This document shows positions 1-8,051 of a DNA stretch of 29,707 nt, piece after piece. The DNA comes from Coemansia sp. RSA 1804 (lineage: Eukaryota > Kickxellomycota > Kickxellomycetes > Kickxellales > Kickxellaceae), in contig JANBTH010000157.1 in NCBI GenBank assembly GCA_027578815.1, positions 1 through 29,707 on the forward strand, written 5' to 3'. The notes under the pieces were generated by a model, which was not told where the DNA came from, searched no databases, and saw only the letters and a program-made list of their open reading frames with translations. Numbering within the stretch: the first letter of the stretch is position 1; every line of letters begins with the position of its first letter. Position numbers and translations under genes: made by a program.

Positions 1-260
1 ATCGGATTCAACTGCCAGAAAATAATATCTTGTTGGATGCATTACCATTTTTTGTCTCGATAAATAATCAAAAACTACTGAGGCAAAAACAGAAAAAAGA
101 TGGATCCACTTGTTTTGCTGCTTTACCCAGCAGCTTCACTACAACCAATTCTCCCTCCTTTTTCGTACCCTGCACTCTTTTTTTCCTCAACGAATGCTGA
201 TCCGATCAACCCAACAGCCAAATCGATTTTGCCACATAATTAAATCAATCATAAAATCAC

Positions 261-2693
261 CTAGCTGGAAAACGCCTGGGAAAGTAAGATGAAGAACGAA
301 AACGTGCCCTCGCCGAGCACAAAGCCGCTGGCAAGGATAATCGCCATCATCGCGATCTTGCGGCGAAGAAGCGCTTCATGCCTGCTGGCCTGGTTGAAGC
401 CAGACCCATCCGCTGTAACGGCAGTGGGCTGCAATGCTTCACGTCTTTTGTTGTCCCTTGCCACAATGATCTCAGTGACACCGGCGGTCGCAATTGCGCC
501 GATTGCGCGCATCAGCGTAAAGTTGGGAGTGTTGTAGATGCCAATGGCAAAGGCAATCCCGCTCGGCCACCAGCGCTGAGCAGTTGCCGTCCGGAAGGAG
601 CATCCTCCGATGCTCACCGTGGCACTACCGCGTCTGCTGAGGAGCACGAGCGCAGCGATTGGGAGGGCAAAGAACAGCGCGGAAAAGGCAACGATGAACG
701 GCCACACGTGGGGCGGCAGCGGATGGCCGTTGACAAGCCGCGCCATGTCCAGCCAGACCTGCGCGGTAGGCACAGGGAACTGGGGCCCCGGAATCGGATA
801 CACCTTCGTGTACAGAAGGTACGCGCCGGCGGTGACGAAGACGCTGAAGACGCTGCCGATGATCTGGCCCGAAAACTGCGCCCGCGGGGACGCGTTAAGC
901 AGGTGGCCGGTTTTGAGGTCCTGCATCAGGTCGCCGGCCTGCTGCGCGCCGGCTTCTGCAATACCGCCGGCCACCAGGTTGCCAACCAGGTTCCCTGGCA
1001 TCACGCCGGCAAACACAACCTGGGACACCTTGCCGATTCCCGACACCGGGTTCAGATCGGTTTCGCCAAGCGCGCGCACCCCAAGAACCGCCAGCGGTAG
1101 CGCCAGTGCCACCGCTATTAGCGTGTCGTACATCGGCACGTTGAATAGCGCCTTGACTATCACCATGCACAGAACTGTCGATGCCCCGAGCCCGCCCCAC
1201 GTGATCCACCCGGGGACCAGGAACCGCGGATCCACCTCGTCGTTGTCCTTCTCCCCGATGATAACCGGCGTGTCAGTCTCGCCTTGCTTGTTCAGATCCG
1301 CCGCATCGTCGTCCAGCAGTCCTGCGTTGTCATGCTGTTCGCCATCCTCGCCATCCTCCTGCTCCTGCTGACGGTGGTGTTGTTGTTGCTGCTGATGCAG
1401 ACCCTGGGGTTGTTCTTGCTGCTGCTTACTGAACCTGTCTCTGGGGCTCGAATGCGATGTCCACCGCCGGATCCTAAGGTACAGAAGATACAGCTCCTTC
1501 GCACCGACCAGTCCCAGCGACACAACGCTTTCGGAGATCATCACCGCAAGAGAGATCCACAGGATCCATCCGCGACTCCCGTCCTTCCAGTCGGAAACAG
1601 GGCCGGGCGCCCAGCCCTCATTCTTGGCCAAGGGCGAAAGCACGCCCCACCCAACAATGGAGCCCACCAACATCCACACACACGTTGGCAGACCCATGAT
1701 GATGCCCTGGCCCGCATAGCTTAGCGACGGCATCAGGTTCCACGCCCACTCGTGCGACAGCCGGGTTCCAAAGACAGGCAGCGCTGAAACAATCGGGAAG
1801 AAATGCGCAAGCAGCGCGTAGGTGCCTGACAGGATAAACGCACCGAACAGGGTGAGCAGTTTGGTGGCCCACCTGACATCGTCAACAACAGCGGTATCAG
1901 CGTCAGCGTCAGAATCAGCATTAGCAGCGGAGGGCTCATCATTAAGGCTTGCTGCAGACCGCCGCTCCTCGGCCGCCTCCGTCCCCTCGGAATCGGAAGT
2001 CGATGCGCCATCGACTTGGGCAGCCGCCACCAGCGGCTCCCGAACCTCGTCTTCCATCGTAGGATCCGGCCGCTTGTGCAGGACGCTGATCATCTGCGCG
2101 GTAGCGGTACCCGACGGAAACCTCAGCTTCTCGCGAACGATCGTCTGCTTCCTGAGTGGAATTGCAAAGAACACGCCAAAGAACGTCAGCCCCAGCCCCC
2201 ACGCGCAAAGCTGGCCATAACCAAGCACCGTGCGCGCGCCGCCGGCCTCCTCGCCGCTCAGCATCTTCAGCGCTGGCAGGATGCCAACAAACCCGCCGGC
2301 CAGGGGCATCGTGGCCGTGGCAACCGCCGTGGACTGCAGAACGACGTTCTCCGCCGGGCCGAACGGAACATCCAGCACCCGCTCAAACGCCTTGAACACC
2401 GCGAACCCGACCAGCGACGACTGCAGACTCATCATCGAGATCCACCCGCTCTGCAGCCCAAACCACAGGTTCGAGAAACACAGCACTGTGCCGAACAGGA
2501 GGCCCACCACGATCGCTCGCCACGTGAACTGCGGCTGCGATGTGTCGACCTTGTGTCCTCGCTGCTCCTGCTGCGACTCCTCTTCTACAGATGCCAAAGA
2601 ATCATTGGTGTTGTCATTGCCATTCGGTCTCGGTGGTTTAGTGCCAATGCGAAAGTGCACAAGTCTGCTGATAAATGCAGCCATTCTCCTCAT
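261..2693 (-). CDS. OPT-family oligopeptide/metal-chelate transporter (YSL-like clade, yeast YGL114W-like)
   Basis: 810 aa, intronless. This is a polytopic membrane transporter of the OPT superfamily, which moves small peptides or metal-chelate complexes with protons. The first hydrophobic block (about 57-103) contains FSNLWFGLQSGWISMM, typical of the YSL-like branch rather than the isp4/PT branch. The family motifs GETDLNPVSGIGK (542-554) and QAGDLMQDLKTG (585-596) are present, and many hydrophobic segments run to the C-terminus. Two cytosolic-type loops are long and low complexity: an acidic Ser/Ala/Asp stretch (about 210-272) and a Gln/His-rich stretch (about 422-450). Methionines lie at positions 1 and 4, so the start could be either. 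It is transcribed away from the UBE2T-like gene's 3' end, with an 877-nt spacer. Substrate is unknown. The family call is firm; orthology to YGL114W is inference from motif wording. Confidence 0.93.
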   Translation of the reverse strand: MRRMAAFISRLVHFRIGTKPPRPNGNDNTNDSLASVEEESQQEQRGHKVDTSQPQFTWRAIVVGLLFGTVLCFSNLWFGLQSGWISMMSLQSSLVGFAVFKAFERVLDVPFGPAENVVLQSTAVATATMPLAGGFVGILPALKMLSGEEAGGARTVLGYGQLCAWGLGLTFFGVFFAIPLRKQTIVREKLRFPSGTATAQMISVLHKRPDPTMEDEVREPLVAAAQVDGASTSDSEGTEAAEERRSAASLNDEPSAANADSDADADTAVVDDVRWATKLLTLFGAFILSGTYALLAHFFPIVSALPVFGTRLSHEWAWNLMPSLSYAGQGIIMGLPTCVWMLVGSIVGWGVLSPLAKNEGWAPGPVSDWKDGSRGWILWISLAVMISESVVSLGLVGAKELYLLYLRIRRWTSHSSPRDRFSKQQQEQPQGLHQQQQQHHRQQEQEDGEDGEQHDNAGLLDDDAADLNKQGETDTPVIIGEKDNDEVDPRFLVPGWITWGGLGASTVLCMVIVKALFNVPMYDTLIAVALALPLAVLGVRALGETDLNPVSGIGKVSQVVFAGVMPGNLVGNLVAGGIAEAGAQQAGDLMQDLKTGHLLNASPRAQFSGQIIGSVFSVFVTAGAYLLYTKVYPIPGPQFPVPTAQVWLDMARLVNGHPLPPHVWPFIVAFSALFFALPIAALVLLSRRGSATVSIGGCSFRTATAQRWWPSGIAFAIGIYNTPNFTLMRAIGAIATAGVTEIIVARDNKRREALQPTAVTADGSGFNQASRHEALLRRKIAMMAIILASGFVLGEGTFSFFILLSQAFSS

Positions 2694-3570
2694 GATAATA
2701 GTGTTTCTTTGGCTTGTCAGCGACTTCCTTAGAACCAGAGGTAGTCAATATGTCGCGGGCACAGGGTAGAGAAATGAAAAAATGCCAGATCCAAGAAGGA
2801 GCAAGCCAAGAAAGTAGCGGAATGCCAAAAAAGGATTCCTCTTCTAGCCAAACATGGCTCTACTTATATAAATGGAGAAGAGTTAGCAGTTACTGCTGCA
2901 TACAACAACAATGGCTTTAAACCTTGCAGCTCTCCCCTCCTATCTCTCTTCTTCTCGCCTTAATTGCAAACAATGGAAAAGAAATGGAGTGGAATGCCTT
3001 CATTAATCGATGGGGACTGACAGCGGCTTCAGGTGCTGCCGTCATACATGCCTTGTGTCTCCTCCTCCTCTCGCTGCTGCTCATCGTGCCCAACAAGGGT
3101 GTATCCTCTTCGGCTCCTTCGCGCTTGTGTGTATTCCGAAGACGCCATCAGTAATGAATCTCTCCCCCCCCCAAAAAAAACAGAGCTATGAGATAATAGT
3201 ACAATTAAAAAAGATAAGATTAAAGATAAAAAAGAAAAGTATTAATAAAAAACTGGAAGAGTTAAAAGAAGGGAAAGAGAAGAGGTCAATGAAAAAAGAA
3301 AAATTCCTTTTTTCAAAGCGGGCGTGCGCGGATGAGCAAAAGGAAATAAAGACTCTTGTGGTCACCACACACTATTCTAGCCAACGCTGCTGGGCAAGCT
3401 TTTCCCATTAATCTCTCATTCACTTGCAACATGTCGTCGTGCATGTGCCATTAGTAAGCAAGCCTTTGTGGTGTGGTCGTCAATAGTAAAAAGTTGTAAT
3501 AAACGCAATCCCAAACTGGTGAAGAAAGAGAGATTGAAGGATCCCTCCCCGAATAATTCAAAACTCGGGT
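2694..3570. other. Intergenic spacer, OPT promoter and UBE2T-like 3' end
   Basis: No convincing gene. It contains the candidate TATA box, a C9-A8 homopolymer junction near 3164-3180 and purine-rich low-complexity sequence at 3180-3310. One 56-codon plus-strand frame (2984-3154) has a hydrophobic stretch and is listed as a weak finding only. Confidence 0.5.
2874..2883 (-). promoter_or_regulatory. Candidate TATA box upstream of the OPT transporter
   Basis: The near-symmetric TTATATAAAT fits TATAWAWR on either strand. It lies about 180 nt upstream of the OPT start codon. Orientation is undecided because it could equally serve a plus-strand transcript. Confidence 0.35.
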
Positions 3571-5415
3571 TTAGGCGCCTTCATCGGGCCTAGCCCTGCG
3601 TCGCATTAGTCTGCGCTGGGCGCTGACACGGATCGGCGGCAGCCCGAGATCAAGCGGTCCAAAATGCGACTCGTATAGTATCTTTTTCTCCTCCGCAGTC
3701 CCACCATCTTCTTCTCTATCAACAATGCCTTTACGACTACGACTGCTACTGCTGCTGCCATTCTGCAATGGTTGAGAAAAGTCGGCCGTTGCCTTTCCCT
3801 TGTCCTCTCTCCTAGAGCTCGGTGTGGCGGGAGGTTTCAACGGTGTCTGCTCTGCAGCTGGAATTACGCCTTGTTCCACCTCTGCATTGTTTTTAGCAGG
3901 CAGGAGGACACCATCGCTTTCCTCAGCCTTAGCTTTACTTTTATAATCAGCTTCAACGTCGGGAACGTTGCTGTTGCAGTCGTCTATCAATGGGCTGCTG
4001 GGCGGAGGCGACTCTTCAACAGTAGGGAGTGCCTCTGGTTCCTCGTACACACCAGGATCGCAGCTACTCCTACTGTTCTTTCCCGGGCTGAGCAGGAGGC
4101 ACTCGTAGTCCAGACTGCTGCTGATATCACCAGTGTTGCTGGAGGAGCAAACAGGCTCGTGGATAAACAGCACCTCCTCCGATCCCTCGCTCACAGCCGA
4201 ATCAGTAGCGGCGGAGGAGTGCTTTGTTGGGTCCGACGGTTTTTCTTTCTGCTTTTGGTTGCCTCTTTCTCCTCCTGCTTTTGCGGAGGCCGCCGTCTTT
4301 GGCTTGGGTTTCTTGTGGCCGCCTGCCAAGATTGATGACAGGCTACTGGTAGTGCTGCCCTTCTTCTGGCGCTTGCTGTGTTGCTGCTGTAGCTGTTGGG
4401 ACTCGGAATCACCACTACTGGTCTTTTTTGGTATGACAGATGTTGACTCGTCGCTCGTCACATCTATTGACTCTGCCTGCGAAGATTCGTCTGCCAGTTG
4501 TCCGGCAGGAGATGGCGATGACTGGGGTTGGTGCTTCTGTTGCTGCTGCTGCTGTTTCTGTACATTGCGACTACGACTAAGTCCGAGTCTTCTGATTCCT
4601 CCTGCTCCTGGGGGCGGCTTTCCAGGCAATGGCGGAAGGGGGTTTGCAGGATCGGGACTAGAGGAGGACGATGCCCCCGTTGCTGTTGATTTGCGAGAAA
4701 GCCCAAGCTTCTTCTTAGTAACAGGTGCAGTTGACAATGCTGAAGAGCCATCCGCCGAAGAAGCACGCTTGGCCACTGTTGCTGATGCTGACGCCTGAAC
4801 CACGGGGCCATCTGTCTTGGCATCCGATGACTCCCGTGACCGATTGATATCACCCGACATCGATGTGGTAGCAGACTGCTGTGACGGTATGATCTTAGAT
4901 TTCGGGGCAAGTTCCTGCGACGTAACCATGTACTCTGCCGGATCGTCGCTGAACCCAGTCGCGTACTTGGACGTCCACTCTCTTGCCGCCGATTCAAAGC
5001 CCGCGCGGTCATTAAGCAGCTGGTCGGCAATCTCGGGCATAAGCGGGTCATGCGGATTGGGCGCACTCAGCAGCACAGTGAGGGACACGAGCACCTTGCC
5101 CAGGGTCCACGAGGGGTTCCAGCTCCCCTTTTTGCCGGACTTTAGGATATCCAAGCAGATGTTGCCATGGTCATCGATGTTCGGGTGGTAGATCTTGGAC
5201 TTGAACCGCAGGGACGGGGGCTCGATCGGGTATTGCGAGGAGAGCGAGATGTCTAGTAGGAACCTGCCGTTCTCGTACGGGGTGCTGGGCGGCCCCTCGA
5301 TCGACGCCTCGTAGCTGTCGAGCCGCTCGTGTTTGGGCGTGCATATGATGCCCTGTGGAAGCTCTTTTTGGAGCATGCGGTACTCGCGCATGAGTCGCGC
5401 GCTCTGCGTTCCCAT
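3571..5415 (-). CDS. UBE2T-like ubiquitin-conjugating enzyme (E2) with long C-terminal tail
   Basis: 614 aa, intronless. Residues 1-152 form a complete UBC fold: HPN at 77-79, catalytic Cys87 in GNICLDILK, then GSWNPSWTLGKVLVSL and the helix ending EWTSKYA. Spacing and wording resemble human UBE2T (catalytic Cys86, about 197 aa), the E2 that monoubiquitinates FANCD2/FANCI with FANCL. The remaining roughly 460 residues are disordered-looking: Ser/Pro/Gln/Lys-rich with a polyQ run near 287-293. Two copies of a basic LGLSR motif lie at about 234-242 and 275-283, an acidic-flanked VLFI at 415-418 resembles a SUMO-interacting motif, and the C-terminus is Arg-rich. A tail this long is unusual for UBE2T. 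It is divergent from the Rab5-like gene. E2 identity is certain; a Fanconi-type role is inference. Confidence 0.9.
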   Translation of the reverse strand: MGTQSARLMREYRMLQKELPQGIICTPKHERLDSYEASIEGPPSTPYENGRFLLDISLSSQYPIEPPSLRFKSKIYHPNIDDHGNICLDILKSGKKGSWNPSWTLGKVLVSLTVLLSAPNPHDPLMPEIADQLLNDRAGFESAAREWTSKYATGFSDDPAEYMVTSQELAPKSKIIPSQQSATTSMSGDINRSRESSDAKTDGPVVQASASATVAKRASSADGSSALSTAPVTKKKLGLSRKSTATGASSSSSPDPANPLPPLPGKPPPGAGGIRRLGLSRSRNVQKQQQQQQKHQPQSSPSPAGQLADESSQAESIDVTSDESTSVIPKKTSSGDSESQQLQQQHSKRQKKGSTTSSLSSILAGGHKKPKPKTAASAKAGGERGNQKQKEKPSDPTKHSSAATDSAVSEGSEEVLFIHEPVCSSSNTGDISSSLDYECLLLSPGKNSRSSCDPGVYEEPEALPTVEESPPPSSPLIDDCNSNVPDVEADYKSKAKAEESDGVLLPAKNNAEVEQGVIPAAEQTPLKPPATPSSRREDKGKATADFSQPLQNGSSSSSRSRKGIVDREEDGGTAEEKKILYESHFGPLDLGLPPIRVSAQRRLMRRRARPDEGA

Positions 5416-5899
5416 GGCGTGTGGGAGATGAGCTCGTATGTGCTAGCAAAAAAAACAACAACTAAATACAGCGCAAAGTAAAGTATAAACACAGGAAGAA
5501 ACAAGGAAGCGGGAGTTGAGAGTTGAAAAGAGGCGAGTGAAGGAGAAAATGGAGAAAAATACAATATGCAACAAGAGAGAGACTCTGATGCTGCTGCGGA
5601 TAAAAGTTTGAATGAAATAGGACTCTGGTAGAAATGCAAGAATATCAAAAACAAACAACAAACAAACCGAAAGGCTGGTGGGGGAAAAGTATGAATGTTG
5701 AGCAAGCTTAAAAGCTGTTTGTGGGTTCAGGAAAAACAACTGAACCAAAACCCATGGAGCAAAGCCATTCAGAAGTGAGATGGAGCCAGTACAACAGACA
5801 CCATTAACCAGAAGAGCATGTTCAATAAAGCAAGAATCGTTAGGTGTCAATAAATGTAGCAATTAACGTCAGTCACCATCGTCCATTGACAGAGTCAGG

Positions 5900-5907
5900 T
5901 GACGTCA
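5900..5907. promoter_or_regulatory. CRE/ATF palindrome TGACGTCA
   Basis: An exact 8-bp match to the consensus site of ATF/CREB-family bZIP factors, placed between two divergent genes (485 nt from the E2 start, 393 nt from the Rab start). A further ACGTCA-like half site lies about 30 nt upstream. Function is inferred from the consensus only. Confidence 0.4.
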
Positions 5908-6116
5908 AAGCGTGAGGCACAGCATGTTGTTCAGAAAGAAAGAAAAAAGCGCAAGGCCAAACGGACAACAGAGGGCGAGGGGGAAATGGTCAAGATGCAT
6001 TTTTTGCATTCTTTTTTCCTTTGTTTCGCCATTGGGATTTTTCTTTTGAATCATTTTGTATTTTTCTATCCATTCTAGCTGGTTCTGGTGCCTCCTCTTC
6101 TCGCTTTTTCAATTCT

Positions 6117-6139
6117 TTATTTTATTTTATTTTATTTTT
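6117..6139. repeat. (TTTTA)n microsatellite
   Basis: Four to five tandem TTTTA units inside the pyrimidine-rich region about 160 nt upstream of the Rab5-like start codon. Confidence 0.8.
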
Positions 6140-6299
6140 ATTTCTGCATTCCAGCCAAACTAGCCCCTCCTTTTTATATTCTGTACTATTCGCCTCTTTT
6201 CCCTTCTCTCTCCTCCTCTTTTTGTGTCCACCTCCACCGCAGCTACGCATAGAACTCTTACTATTTTTCTGTTGACTGCATTTAGCGCATCCGTACATA

Positions 6300-7334
6300 A
6301 TGGCCGAGCAGAACCAAGGCCAATCGCCACAAATACAAGCGCCCGCCGTCTCTGCTGCCAGCACAGGGCCCAAGAAGCGGCACACTTACAAGCTTGTTCT
6401 GTTAGGTAGGTATTTTTTGGATGCCGCGGAATTGGGAATTAGTTAGACAGGCAGTTTCTGCAATCTTTACAAAGGGCAACAGCGTTTATTTATGTATCTA
6501 ACCATGTGTTGAAATGGAGTGGGTTTGTTTTCACTTTTGTTTTCTATTTCTGGTGCATTTAGGCGAATCGGCAGTGGGAAAGTCAAGGTATGTATTGCAG
6601 CCAGCCACACAGCCTGGAGTTATGGAATTCCGGGTTTAGCCTTTTTTGTGTGTTGGATGGAGGGAAAGAGGCGGCTGGGCCACAAAGAAGACTAGCAGAA
6701 GCAGAGACTAATAACATTTTGTTTTATCCTTTCTCTCTTTGTGGAATGTATTACCCTCGGAAATGGTAGCATCGTGACAAGGTTTGCGCGCAACGAGTTC
6801 AACCAGTATAACGAGAGCACAATTGGGGCGGCGTTCATGACCAAGGATGTGACGCTGGACGAGAGCAGCACAGCAACGCTGCGGATCTGGGACACGGCAG
6901 GGCAGGAGCGGTACAAGAGTCTTGCGCCGATGTACTACCGCAACGCCGAGGGAGCAGTGGTGGTGTACGATATCACGCAGGCGGACTCGTTCAGAAAGGC
7001 GCAGTCGTGGATCAACGAGCTGCAGCGGCAGAACGACACCAAAACGGTGATTGCGCTGGTGGGCAATAAGGTGGATCTTGGCGACACGAAGCGCACCGTG
7101 TCCAAGGACGAGGGCGCGAGGTATGCGGCGCAGGTGAATGCGCTTTTCTTTGAGACGTCTGCGCAGACCGGCGATGGTATCCAGGAGCTGTTTGTGCAGC
7201 TGGCTAAGAAGATCCCCCCGCCTGTCGAGCTGTCGTCATCGGCTGCTGGTGGTCCGCAGGGCGCCAACTCTGTTAACATCCTGTCTGCCAGCCACGGCGC
7301 CGGCTCTGCTGCAACTAACGATTGTGCGTGCTAG
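6300..7334 (+). CDS. Rab5/Ypt5 (Vps21)-type small GTPase, three exons
   Basis: Exons at 6300-6405, 6563-6587 and 6770-7334 join to 231 aa (696 nt with stop). Both introns begin GT (gtaggt, gtatgt) and end AG, and the second has a branch-like actaat. All GTPase motifs are present: P-loop GESAVGKS (36-43) split by intron 1, switch I STIGAAF (60-66), WDTAGQE (84-90), NKVD (143-146) and ETSA (172-175). STIGAAF and the surrounding wording are Rab5-specific. The C-terminus CAC (229-231) is a CXC geranylgeranylation signal. The expected role is early endosome fusion and vacuolar sorting. An extended Gln/Ala/Pro N-terminus of about 28 residues precedes the G domain. The in-track frame alone starts at a GTG inside intron 2, so the first 44 residues depend on the spliced model. 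Confidence 0.92.
6406..6562 (+). other. Intron 1 of the Rab5-like gene
   Basis: 157 nt, GTAGGT...TTTAG, inserted after the first base of the P-loop Gly36 codon (phase 1). Confidence 0.85.
6588..6769 (+). other. Intron 2 of the Rab5-like gene
   Basis: 182 nt, GTATGT...GGTAG, with a branch-like GACTAATAAC near 6705-6714, inserted after two bases of the Ser44 codon (phase 2). Removing it restores GKSSIVTRF. Confidence 0.85.
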
Positions 7335-8051
7335 ATAGACGACTGGTCCATGGTGCCCATTCTTTTTATTTTCTCTCTTCTTTATCTCTAAAAACAAAGC
7401 AAGTCACTACTACCAACCGAGAGAAGGCGGAGAGCGAGTTCCCTATTCTACATTTGGCCAGGTCGGAAATGGCCGAGTCTTCAAAGAAGGAAGTCTTGGA
7501 GAGACCATTATTGTTTTCTTGTGCTGAGAACGTGGCCAAAACAAGCACAACGAAAAGCAAAAGAAAGCGAAACCCGCAAAAACTATGACGGTGATTGATG
7601 AGTTGGGGGTTGGCTTTTTGTTTTTCACAACGGAAATAGGAAAAGAAAAAAGGTTGTGTGATGTAACCGCACGGAATGGTGCCAAAGATAAAATGAAAAG
7701 AACATCGCGAGGATGTGCGCTCATGTGCGGAGAAGATGGAAGAGAGCGATTGTTCGTTAGTTCTGTTGCGCACATCAGAACTCTAATCCAGGGGAGACAA
7801 TGAAGCATGGAGGAGGACGACAATGAAAAGCAGCAGCAGCCGCGAACGAGAAGCGAAGGAAGACAGGAGGATTCTATTTTCGTTCAGCAGCGCATTTAAA
7901 GAAGGAGATGTGTGTGTTTCTTTTGTGTCCAGGCAAAATTTATCATTTATCCCTCTCTCTTCTCTGCACTACGCTTCCCTTTCTATCTCTCTTTTTATAG
8001 CTTTATATTTTTAAAAGCAGTCTGCGGATATAGGCAAGAAAAACCATTGGC
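7335..8051. other. Intergenic spacer upstream of external NADH dehydrogenase
   Basis: About 720 nt with only short, unconvincing frames on both strands. Pyrimidine-rich stretches and an AT-rich tttatattttta segment lie within 80 nt of the downstream start. Confidence 0.5.

Larger units (their letters stand above)
5416..6299. other. Divergent promoter region between UBE2T-like gene and Rab5-like gene
   Basis: About 880 nt without a convincing gene. It holds a perfect CRE-type palindrome at 5900-5907, a TTTTA pentanucleotide run at about 6117-6139 and pyrimidine-rich leader sequence before the Rab start. Confidence 0.6.

Noticed and set aside
378..2769. Several long frames on both strands within the OPT transporter gene
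   Set aside because: They are shadows of the GC-rich transporter: Arg/Pro/Ala-rich, no recognisable domain, and the transporter frame explains the whole stretch.
5253..5862. Overlapping minus frames upstream of the UBE2T-like start
   Set aside because: Phe/Leu/Ser-rich translation of purine-rich promoter DNA; no continuity with the E2 domain, whose start gives the standard UBE2T N-terminus.
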